Program-made: the position numbers and the translations under genes
Source: an uncultured Mucilaginibacter sp.
GTDB taxonomy: Bacteria; Bacteroidota; Bacteroidia; Sphingobacteriales; Sphingobacteriaceae
Direction: 5' to 3'
NCBI GenBank assembly: GCA_903864275.1
Contig: CAIPFE010000019.1
Location: forward strand, 285,808-349,807
Length of the DNA: 64,000 bases
Notes under the pieces: model-generated
The model's input: only the letters and a program-made list of their open reading frames with translations
Database searches by the model: none
What the model was told of the DNA's origin: nothing
Shown: piece by piece, positions 44,150 to 52,188 of the stretch
Layout of the letters: each line of letters opens with the position of its first letter
Position numbering within the stretch: position 1 is the stretch's first letter

Positions 44150-47100
44150 TTATAGTCCTACGTTTACTCCAAAAGTGATGGTCCGTGGTTGTGGCGCCGA
44201 ATAAAAATCGTTGCCTAAACTGATATTGCTCGCACTGAAATCGGCATTTACTTCTGGGTCCCAGCCCTTATATGGTGTTATTTTGAAAAGGTTAAATCCA
44301 TTCACGAATACCCTTATCTTGTCAACCTTCATTTTGGCAAGCCAGGCTTTGGGTAATGTATAGCCAAGCGAAGCCGTTTTTAACCTGATATAGGATCCAT
44401 CTGACAGGTACCGGCTCGACGGATTTGTACCGTTGGCAGCGAACAGGCGTGGTTCCGGCACATTAGTGATATCACCCGGCTTTTTCCAGTAGTTTAATTG
44501 GTCAATAGTTTGGTTATCATACCCGTTACTTGCGTTTGCACTCATATATTGCCCCCCGCCGTTGTATATTTTGTTGCCGTAAACTCCCTGGAAGGACAAC
44601 GAAAGATCTATCCCGGCATAGGTGAAAGTATTGGTAATACCCCCGGTATATTTTGGCGTAGGGTTGCCCAAAACCACATTTTGCGCTGAATTATATTCAC
44701 TGGTCTTAGTTTTGTTGAGGGTGCCGTCGCTGTTTTTTGTATTGGTATAATACAGGGCATTGCCGTTGGCGGGGTCGACGCCCGCATATTCAGGCCCCCA
44801 GAAAACGCCTATCGGTTGCCCTTCAATAACATAATTTAAATTCCCACCACTTATGACCTGCCCGTTAAGAAACGTCACCCTATTTTGATTATATGCAAAA
44901 TTTATGTTAGTGGTCCACCTGAATTTGCCCACCAAATTTTCCGAGGATAGTACTACTTCCACACCCTTATTAAATAACCTGCCCAGGTTTTGGGTTTGAA
45001 CAACAAAGCCTGTGGTTGCCGGAATATTGACATTGAGCAAAAGGTTTCGGGTAGCTTTGTTGTAATAATCGAAGGTTGCTGATAAGCGATTATTGAAGAA
45101 ACCAACTTCCAGGCCGAGGTCGAGCTGTGCAGTTGACTCCCATTTGAGATTAGGATTGGCTATTTGTACCGGCGCTTGTCCGGCAGAACCGTTATAGCCT
45201 GCACTGCCGCTAAACAAGCCCAACGAGGCATAGTTCCCCGTTTCGCCATTACCGGTTAAACCATAACTGGCTTTAATTTTCAGGTTGCTGAGGTAGCTGA
45301 CATTTTTTAAGAATTTTTCTTCGCTAAGTATCCAACCAACTGAACCTGCCGGGAAAAATCCGTACCGGTTATTTGCGCCGAACCTTGATGATGCATCAGT
45401 CCGCGCGCTTAATGACACAAGATATTTGCTTTTGTAGGCGTAGTTAACTCTCGAGAAATAAGATACAAAGCTATATTCCGACTGCTGTGAAGTTCCCCCG
45501 TTTATTAATGCCGCTGAAGCTATTTCTTTATAAGCATCTGATGGAAACTGCCTGCCATCAACATCGTTAAGCATATTATGATAGTACTCGTAGCTTGTGC
45601 CCGCTGTAACATCAAGTGAGTGATCCTGTTTGAATACGTTTTTATAGCTGAAATAATTGTTTACAGTATAATGTAATATGGTTGTGTTGGTATTTTCGCC
45701 CGATCCATTTGGGGTACCGGTATTCCTGAATGTCAACGAACCGAAATAACTGTCTTCGTTATGGTTGCCCTGGTCGATGCCGAATTCTGTGCGGAAGTTT
45801 AATCCCCTTGCTAATTGAAGGTTGCCGAAAACATTTCCCAGGGTGCGGTATACAGTAGTGTGGAAATAAGCATTTCCAACATCAAGCAATGGATTATAAT
45901 ATAAGGGATAATTACTTGCAGGGCCGGGTAAACTCCCGCTTATTAAGCCGCTCCGGGGGTCAATAACCGGCGTTACAGGCGAAAGGGCCACTATCTGCAA
46001 TGGCGTGTTAAAGCCATCATCGTTAGCTACCCGCTTGTTAAGCGTATTCGCGAAGTCAAAGTTCATTCCCACTTCAAAAATTTTACTGAGTTTGGAATCG
46101 AGATTTATTCTTGCTGAATATCTTTTAAAACGGTTGCCAACTAAAATGCCTGTTTGATCGAGGTACTGGCCGCCTATAAAATAGGTTACCTTATCGGAAC
46201 CTCCGGATAAATTGAGGTCATATTGTGCTTGTGGGGCGCTTTGATAGGCCTGGTCTTCCCAGTTGGTATTGTACCTTGTCCAATCGGTGCTGCCTGCGGC
46301 ATAGCGGGTAAAATGAGTTTCTACACTGTTTTTGTAGAAAGTAAGAGCGGAATCCAAAGTTGGAAAAGTGGGATTATTGGGGTCCTGCGTAGCAAAGTCA
46401 AGCTTTGCCCTGCCAGCGCCTGCGGCTTCTTCTATCGCCAGCCATTGCGCGGTATTCATAAATTGCCTGTTTCCTGATGGTGTACTTTTGCCGAACTGCG
46501 CTGTGAAATTAACTTTTGCTGTGCCGGCTTTCCCTTTTTTCGACGTTAAGATAATAACGCCGTTCGATGCCCGCGCGCCATAAATGGCAGCAGCAGCTGC
46601 ATCTTTCAAAACATCAATTGATTCGATATCGTCGAAATTTATATCGGCAAGCTGATCGGAGGGCCCTGCAAACCCGGCATTTGAAAGGTCCTCATTATTT
46701 ACGATGATACCGTCCAATACCACTAATGGCTGGGTACCTGCTGAAATAGATGCCACGCCACGCACGCTTATTTTAATTCCCTGGCCCAATTTGCCATTGT
46801 CGGCCTGAATTAAAACACCGGCCATTTTTCCCTGTATGGCCTGTTCAAAACTGGTTACAGGAGTTTCCTCGATGTCTTTGGACGATACTGAAGCAATGGA
46901 GCCCGTTAAATTCTGACGCGTTTGCGTACCATACCCAACCACCACAACTTCCGACAGCTGTTTGGAGTCTTCTGAAAGCGCTACGTTTAATGTGGTTCCG
47001 GTAATGGCCAGGTTAGCTTCCCGATAACCAATAAAATTAAAGGTTAAAGTCTTCACATCGGGCGTTACCGACAGGCTGTATGACCCGTCGACATTGGTTT

Positions 47101-47263
47101 GGGTACCAATTGTTTTTCCTTTTACGGTCACACTTACCCCCGGTAAAGGCGAACCATCCTTTTGATCTGTTACCTTGCCTGTAATCACCCGGTTTTGCCC
47201 GTAAGCCAGGGAAGCAAATAAAAATAGCGAAAGAATTGCTGGTAAAATTTTTTTCATAGACAA
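44150..47263 (-). CDS. SusC/RagA family TonB-dependent transporter
   Basis: A 1037-residue outer-membrane receptor. Signal peptide MSMKKILPAILSLFLFASLA is followed by a carboxypeptidase regulatory-like domain (TGKVTDQKDGSPLPGVSV), a TonB box region ending in EVVVVGYGTQ, the plug (GSIASVSSKDIEE to SIDVLKDAAAAAIYGARASN) and a 22-strand barrel whose last strand ends TITFGVNVGL. It imports a ligand held by SusD, using TonB energy. It is the first gene of the SusC-SusD operon. An AraC regulator lies 223 bp upstream in the same direction and may control it. There is no N-terminal FecR-signalling domain. Confidence 0.95.
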   Translation of the reverse strand: MSMKKILPAILSLFLFASLAYGQNRVITGKVTDQKDGSPLPGVSVTVKGKTIGTQTNVDGSYSLSVTPDVKTLTFNFIGYREANLAITGTTLNVALSEDSKQLSEVVVVGYGTQTRQNLTGSIASVSSKDIEETPVTSFEQAIQGKMAGVLIQADNGKLGQGIKISVRGVASISAGTQPLVVLDGIIVNNEDLSNAGFAGPSDQLADINFDDIESIDVLKDAAAAAIYGARASNGVIILTSKKGKAGTAKVNFTAQFGKSTPSGNRQFMNTAQWLAIEEAAGAGRAKLDFATQDPNNPTFPTLDSALTFYKNSVETHFTRYAAGSTDWTRYNTNWEDQAYQSAPQAQYDLNLSGGSDKVTYFIGGQYLDQTGILVGNRFKRYSARINLDSKLSKIFEVGMNFDFANTLNKRVANDDGFNTPLQIVALSPVTPVIDPRSGLISGSLPGPASNYPLYYNPLLDVGNAYFHTTVYRTLGNVFGNLQLARGLNFRTEFGIDQGNHNEDSYFGSLTFRNTGTPNGSGENTNTTILHYTVNNYFSYKNVFKQDHSLDVTAGTSYEYYHNMLNDVDGRQFPSDAYKEIASAALINGGTSQQSEYSFVSYFSRVNYAYKSKYLVSLSARTDASSRFGANNRYGFFPAGSVGWILSEEKFLKNVSYLSNLKIKASYGLTGNGETGNYASLGLFSGSAGYNGSAGQAPVQIANPNLKWESTAQLDLGLEVGFFNNRLSATFDYYNKATRNLLLNVNIPATTGFVVQTQNLGRLFNKGVEVVLSSENLVGKFRWTTNINFAYNQNRVTFLNGQVISGGNLNYVIEGQPIGVFWGPEYAGVDPANGNALYYTNTKNSDGTLNKTKTSEYNSAQNVVLGNPTPKYTGGITNTFTYAGIDLSLSFQGVYGNKIYNGGGQYMSANASNGYDNQTIDQLNYWKKPGDITNVPEPRLFAANGTNPSSRYLSDGSYIRLKTASLGYTLPKAWLAKMKVDKIRVFVNGFNLFKITPYKGWDPEVNADFSASNISLGNDFYSAPQPRTITFGVNVGL

Positions 47264-47486
47264 ATGCTTTGTTAAAAGTTAATTACTGTTATTAAGCCGC
47301 TAATTAAGATAACCAGGTATTGGGGTCGAACCTGTCAATAAGCGTTTGGTACAATTTTAACCATTAAGGCACGCGGGGAATGTGCGATAATGGCCATTTT
47401 GCATGGGGATGGCATAAATAAATGAACCTATACGCAGTTTCGCCAACGCATAACAAGGAAGGAGTATATGGAATACGTAACCCCTT

Positions 47487-48353
47487 TTAAGCTATTTGCC
47501 GGTATTTTAAGGGTGTAATATTATAATTCGTTCTAAATAATCTTATAAAAGAACTTGGACATTCAAAGCCGACGAGTGAAACCACCTCGTTTATCGAATA
47601 ATCGGTGCTCTTTAGCAAAAGCCGGGCCCTACGCAGCCTTATTGCTGTTAAATATTGGTGCGGGCTTAAATTAAAGGCCTGTTTAAAAGTTCGCAGGAGG
47701 TGGGTAATGGAAAGCCCCGAATATTTAGCCAACTCGTCAAGACTGATATTTTGATTATAGTTACTGCATAAATATTCCTTGGCCAAATTCAGCCTGCGTA
47801 GAATTTCGGTTTTTGTTATTGGGCTAAGGAAATTAAGCTTTTCGGCTTTCATAAGTATTTCTTCATCATATATCCTGAAATAATTTATCAGGCAATGGTG
47901 AAGGTATTCGTTTATTAGCATTTCATCCTTTAGCCCGTTATCCAGTTGATTTTTAAGATGGAAAATATTATACATGATATCGCCCTGAAAAGGATATATC
48001 GTCTCCTTAAATTCAAAGGACTGCTTACTTTCGCTCCCCACATCGCTTAATAGTTTGTTGTCGTCAATCCTCCATCCATCAACAAAATCATCAACATATT
48101 TTTGATCGAAATTTATTGAAAAGGATTGTACCGGGATATCGGAAACAACATTGGTTGAGTATTGGGCGCCTTTGTTTAAAACAATAAAGGAATCGGGATA
48201 AATAGATAAATTACGCCGGCCAAGGTTGTAGGCTTCGCTTCCCGAAAGCACAAAACGGATACTAAAATCTGAACAAAATAAGCGGCTATGATCTTCGCTT
48301 ATGGTGCGGCTGCAGATTTTATTGTTATTTCTGAGTGTTTTAAAATAATCCAT
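47487..48353 (-). CDS. AraC-family transcriptional regulator
   Basis: A 288-residue regulator. The N-terminal half is a cupin-like sensing domain of the AraC_binding kind (FSIRFVLSGSEAYNLGRRNL). Residues 185-285 hold the two helix-turn-helix units (ISLDELAKYSGLSITHLLRT and YSINEVVSLVGFECPSSFIR). It lies 5 nt after the VOC gene and 223 bp before the SusC gene, all on the minus strand, so it may read a signal handled by the VOC protein and control SusC/SusD. This is inference from position. Confidence 0.9.
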   Translation of the reverse strand: MDYFKTLRNNNKICSRTISEDHSRLFCSDFSIRFVLSGSEAYNLGRRNLSIYPDSFIVLNKGAQYSTNVVSDIPVQSFSINFDQKYVDDFVDGWRIDDNKLLSDVGSESKQSFEFKETIYPFQGDIMYNIFHLKNQLDNGLKDEMLINEYLHHCLINYFRIYDEEILMKAEKLNFLSPITKTEILRRLNLAKEYLCSNYNQNISLDELAKYSGLSITHLLRTFKQAFNLSPHQYLTAIRLRRARLLLKSTDYSINEVVSLVGFECPSSFIRLFRTNYNITPLKYRQIA

Positions 48354-48358
48354 GATCT

Positions 48359-48727
48359 TTAGCTTTTATTATAGTTTCTTTCCTCTAACAGCAAAACCCG
48401 GTTATTTCCGGGGTCAAAAAATTCCGCGGCCAGGCCCATTGGCAAATATTGGGGCTCCTTATTAAAACATACACCAGCCAGTTTCAGCGTATGGTAATCG
48501 TTCAAACAATCGTATGTATTAAGAATAATATAGCTTGCTGAATTTGAATTTTCGCCCGGATTTGCGACAATAAGAAATAGGTCTAAGCTGCTTGTGTATA
48601 GAACAGGACACTCTGAATCGTTATAAAGGAATTTTTTATCAGCGACTTTAAATCCTAATTTTTCGGTATAAAAACTTATTTGTTTTTCGATGTCATCAGC
48701 GAATGCTGTGGTATACCTTAATCTCAT
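48359..48727 (-). CDS. VOC (glyoxalase/bleomycin-resistance fold) protein
   Basis: A 122-residue protein with two beta-alpha-beta-beta-beta units: YTTAFADDIEKQISFYTEKLG opens the first, and MGLAAEFFDPGNNRVLLLEE closes the second with the conserved Asp-Pro-Gly-Asn turn and a Glu metal ligand. VOC proteins include glyoxalases, dioxygenases and drug-binding proteins; this one has no catalytic detail that assigns a reaction. It is the first gene of a two-gene operon with the AraC regulator, 5 nt apart. Confidence 0.85.
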   Translation of the reverse strand: MRLRYTTAFADDIEKQISFYTEKLGFKVADKKFLYNDSECPVLYTSSLDLFLIVANPGENSNSASYIILNTYDCLNDYHTLKLAGVCFNKEPQYLPMGLAAEFFDPGNNRVLLLEERNYNKS

Positions 48728-49263
48728 GTCCTACACTTTGCTTTTTTAAAACATTAAAAATTAAAAATCACATTTGGAGGGGTAACCAGAGGATTTTCAA
48801 AAAGATGAATTAACAGCAGCCGATCAGTGTAAAACTTCTGTTGGCATCAAAGTTAGGTGAATACTAAAAGATTAGTATCCCCCAAAAAGGGGGATTTTTT
48901 ATAAAATGTGGTTAAAATTGAACGGTTTAAGGTCAGTTCAATGATTTTAATAGAGAAAGTAAGATTATTGGTAGAAAATATATTTAAAATGCGTACTAAT
49001 GTACATTTTCCGTAAGAAATGATATTTTTTTAATTAAAATGGAATGTTTTTATGAAAATAGCTGTAGTTTTTATGCAAAAACAAATCATAACTATCCTGT
49101 TGGCTCGGGTAGCTGTAAATGAACTTACAGCTATTGGCAAAGGTTGTCTTGCTGTAAGTTTTGCGATTTATTTATATGACGCATCGCATTTTTAATCGTT
49201 ACAGCAATTGGGTAAAAAAATTGGTAGAAATTCAGCAAGTTCCCGGTGGGATACATTGCCGGG
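48728..49263. other. Long intergenic region with two hairpins
   Basis: 536 bp without a coding frame. It holds a terminator-like hairpin (48877-48900) and a perfect 9-bp hairpin TAGCTGTAA/TTACAGCTA (49110-49118 with 49125-49133, loop ATGAAC) without a T tail. The half-word CTGTAA recurs near 49150. No TAnnTTTG box was picked out. A small RNA or binding site is possible but not shown. Confidence 0.45.
48877..48900 (+). terminator. Orphan terminator, plus strand
   Basis: ATCCCCC (48877-48883) pairs with GGGGGAT around AAAAA and is followed by TTTTTT. No plus-strand gene lies upstream; both neighbours are on the minus strand. It may end an antisense or small RNA. Confidence 0.7.
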
Positions 49264-49944
49264 CTATTTCACAGGTTTCATTGTCCGCTTTTCGAAGTAA
49301 TATATGACGAGCATTAAAGAGAGAGACATAAAGGCATCTACTGCCGGATATGAATATGAAAACGGGTTACCTTTATGCCAGTCGGAATAAACCACGCCTA
49401 ACATAATGATCATTAACACGGTCGCAGCCGCAGGCCCGGTTTTTAATTTGAAATGAAGCAAAACCAATATCCCTCCAAGCGTTTCGGCGATCATGATAAA
49501 ATACAGGAACCAAACGGCATAGCCAAAGGAAGCAAACTGCGATACCAGGTCGTCAAAATTCTTGATCTTATAGCCGGTTTCGATGATAAATTCAAAACCA
49601 TTTATAATGGTTATAGCCCATAAAGTGTACGCCACTATCTTTTTAAGCGGATAGTTAACAGCATTAGTATGATTTGATTTGAATGAATAGTAGATCCTGG
49701 TAATTAGATACCCGATAATTAAATAGCTTATTGATTTCCCCCAGGTAAGTACAAAAAGCAAAGGGTTTAACAAGGCTGCATTTTGAATATTTGCAAAATT
49801 AACCAGCGCCGCGTTGATGCGGAAAAGCAGCGCAATTATGATGTAGGCTATCGCCAGCCTGTAGTCAAATTTTGCTTTAGGTTCTATTATAGAACCTAAA
49901 AGGCTGCCTGTAATTAAAGCGGCAATAAAGAGCAAAATTTGCAT
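49264..49944 (-). CDS. DoxX-like membrane protein, hypothetical
   Basis: A 226-residue protein with about six hydrophobic helices. The last four (FGYAVWFLYFIMIAETLGGI, LVLLHFKLKTGPAAATVLMI and so on) resemble the DoxX-like four-helix unit, with the conserved ETLGGI-like turn. The first two helices extend beyond a typical DoxX. The function of DoxX-like proteins is poorly defined; some take part in thiol or quinone chemistry. It is a lone minus-strand gene, divergent from the S41 protease gene. Confidence 0.6.
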   Translation of the reverse strand: MQILLFIAALITGSLLGSIIEPKAKFDYRLAIAYIIIALLFRINAALVNFANIQNAALLNPLLFVLTWGKSISYLIIGYLITRIYYSFKSNHTNAVNYPLKKIVAYTLWAITIINGFEFIIETGYKIKNFDDLVSQFASFGYAVWFLYFIMIAETLGGILVLLHFKLKTGPAAATVLMIIMLGVVYSDWHKGNPFSYSYPAVDAFMSLSLMLVIYYFEKRTMKPVK

Positions 49945-50171
49945 AGTCCTTAAATAAATTAGTTATAGCCTCAATTCCACCTGAAACATTTTCGTCAGTT
50001 CAAGAGTCAATAATAAAAAGGTGAAATTATTATATACCCTGGTAAGGGATAAAATTAAAGTTTAATAAAATATAATAAATCCCCCTTTATAGGTGATTTT
50101 TAATAGATTAATTGTGAATAGTTTTGGTATAGCTATAATTCTAATTTCTAAATACATAAATAATAATTCCA

Positions 50172-51482
50172 ATGAAACCGTTCTATTTTCCTCATTATAT
50201 TTCAAAATCTATCACCAGGTTAGGCAAGGTTGCTGCTATTCTTTTTGTTTTTCTTTATATGTCATGTAACCTTTCCGCCCAGGATGCGCAGCAGCAAGCA
50301 CGTGTTAAGGGGTGGAGTTCGGATATCGACACACTTTTATACCTGGTTAAAACGCAGCACTATGTGTATAAAGACAAGCCGCTGCCACCGCAAATGATTA
50401 ATGGTGCAGCAGATTTAAAAACAAAAGTTGCGCAATACAGTGATGAACGGATGCTGCTTGAACTTGAAAAACTGGCATATTATATGGGCGATGGGCATAG
50501 TTATATTTTACCGGTGGCCCGCAAAGTGAGCTCATTTTATTTGCCGGTGCAGTTTTACCTTTTCAGCGATGGCGCGTATGTGATTGATGCCGACGAGCCT
50601 TATAAAGATTTAATTGGCTGCAAAGTTTTAAGCATTTATGGTGTACCGGTTAATAAACTGGTTGATGACATGAATGGGTATATCCACCAGGACAATAAAT
50701 ACACAGTGCAGTGGTTCGCTCCTTCGGTACTGCGTTTCAGAGGTCTGTACGAGCCTTACGGGATGCCGGCAGGAGCAGCAGATATAGCATTAAGCCTTAC
50801 AACTCCCGCCGGAAAATCGATCGAGCGTAAAGTGACGTTTATCCCCGCAACAAATTTCCATGGCATCCCAAAGCTTATACCGTCGGCTTTGGCAACCAGT
50901 ACAGCCGCGCCGCTTTATTTAGCAAATATCCAGGACAATTTTTGGTTTATGCGCATGCCCGATAAAAGGCTTTATTTCCAGTTTAACCAGGTTGAGGACA
51001 AGGACACCGAAACGCTCGCCGCGTTCGGCAAAAGATTTGGCGATAGCCTGCAGGCCTTAAAGCCGTCTTCACTGATCATCGACGTTAGAAATAACAATGG
51101 CGGAAACCTGGATTTGCTGGGGCTCCTTGTCAATAGCATTGAAAACTTTGAGAAAAGCAACCCTAAATCCGAGATCATCGTGATTACCGGGAGGAACACC
51201 TTTTCGGCCGCGCAGGTTTTTATTTCGATACTGAACAGGGACACGCATGCCAAATTTGCCGGCGAACCATCTTCATCCCGTCCTAACTTTGTAGGCGAGG
51301 GGAATTACATACTATTGCCGTACAGCGGTGCTATGGGCAGCGTATCTAATAAGTACCATGAACAGATTCCCGGCGATACGCGGAAGTGGATAGCGCCTGA
51401 TTACCCTGTGCTGCTGTCATCAGCCGAGTATTTTAAGAACCAGGACCCGGTTTTAGCATTTATTACAGATAGGAGAAATTGA
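50172..51482 (+). CDS. S41 family (C-terminal processing) peptidase
   Basis: A 436-residue exported protein. The leader is long (MKPFYFPHYISKSITRLGKV, then AAILFVFLYMSCNLSAQ), with a lipobox-like MSC. Residues 300-420 carry the S41 core: SSLIIDVRNNNGGNLDLLG and the nucleophile Ser345 in TFSAAQVF. The usual catalytic Lys some residues later is not obvious in DTHAKFAGEP, although a Lys is present there. No PDZ domain is recognisable. It may be a periplasmic processing protease or a degenerate relative. It is a single gene. Confidence 0.8.
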   Translation: MKPFYFPHYISKSITRLGKVAAILFVFLYMSCNLSAQDAQQQARVKGWSSDIDTLLYLVKTQHYVYKDKPLPPQMINGAADLKTKVAQYSDERMLLELEKLAYYMGDGHSYILPVARKVSSFYLPVQFYLFSDGAYVIDADEPYKDLIGCKVLSIYGVPVNKLVDDMNGYIHQDNKYTVQWFAPSVLRFRGLYEPYGMPAGAADIALSLTTPAGKSIERKVTFIPATNFHGIPKLIPSALATSTAAPLYLANIQDNFWFMRMPDKRLYFQFNQVEDKDTETLAAFGKRFGDSLQALKPSSLIIDVRNNNGGNLDLLGLLVNSIENFEKSNPKSEIIVITGRNTFSAAQVFISILNRDTHAKFAGEPSSSRPNFVGEGNYILLPYSGAMGSVSNKYHEQIPGDTRKWIAPDYPVLLSSAEYFKNQDPVLAFITDRRN

Positions 51483-51483
51483 A

Positions 51484-51548
51484 CAAAGTCAAAAATCTTG
51501 AGTTGAAAGTCCTAAGTCAAAAAACCGAAGATTCGACTTAATCAGATC
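51484..51548. repeat. AAGTC-type words between convergent genes
   Basis: The words AAAGTCAAAAATC, TTGAGTTGAAAGTCC, TAAGTCAAAAAACC and GATTCGACTTAATCAG fill the whole 59-bp gap between the protease and the NarL regulator genes. On the minus strand the regulator's stop lies in CTGATTAAGTCG. The same words recur at 59167-59245. Confidence 0.6.
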
Positions 51549-52168
51549 AACCTGTTATCCGTTGCTGCCTTAATAGCATCTGCGCGCGAATTAACATCCA
51601 GCTTTATATAAATATTTTTGATATGACTGCGCACTGTTTCCAGGTCAATAAACAGGTCGCGGGCGATTTGGCTGCGGCTTTTACCGTTCCTGATCAGCTC
51701 TATGATTTGCGTTTCCCTTTTTGAAAGCGGCGAATCCTGGTTTTTTTGAAAGGATTTGATGACGAGTTTGGCAATGTTTACACTCATTGGCCCGCCGCCC
51801 TCCACTACTTCTTTAATCGCTTCAATTATCTTGGCCGACGATGTGTTTTTGGTAAGGTAACCCGAAGCGCCGTTTGCCAGCGCGCTGAATATCAGGTTTT
51901 CAGACTCGTAGACTGTAAGTATCAGGATATGGCTGTGGGGAACCAGCTTTTTTAATTTCGGGATGACTTCGATCCCGTTTGCGCCGGGCAATTCGATATC
52001 CAGCAAAATAACATCAGGATGATCTGAAAATATTTCTTTTACCGCGTTTTCATATGACCAGTAGGTGCCAATAACACTGTATCCCTCAACTGCATTGATA
52101 AGAAATTCATACCCGCTTCTGATAATATGGTCGTCTTCAATTATTACTACCCTTATGTTATTCTTCAT
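51542..52168 (-). CDS. NarL/FixJ-family response regulator
   Basis: A 208-residue regulator. The receiver has E11-D12-D13, phospho-acceptor Asp57 in VILLDIELPG, and the switch residues in ILILTVYES and YLTKNT. The C-terminal LuxR-type helix-turn-helix is LSKRETQIIELIRNGKSRSQ and IARDLFIDLETVRSHIKNIY. It follows the propeller-type sensor kinase gene by 20 nt and is its partner. Target genes are unknown; the NTF2-like gene upstream of the kinase is one candidate. Confidence 0.94.
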   Translation of the reverse strand: MKNNIRVVIIEDDHIIRSGYEFLINAVEGYSVIGTYWSYENAVKEIFSDHPDVILLDIELPGANGIEVIPKLKKLVPHSHILILTVYESENLIFSALANGASGYLTKNTSSAKIIEAIKEVVEGGGPMSVNIAKLVIKSFQKNQDSPLSKRETQIIELIRNGKSRSQIARDLFIDLETVRSHIKNIYIKLDVNSRADAIKAATDNRLI

Positions 52169-52188
52169 CTCCTGTCAACTTATAGTAT

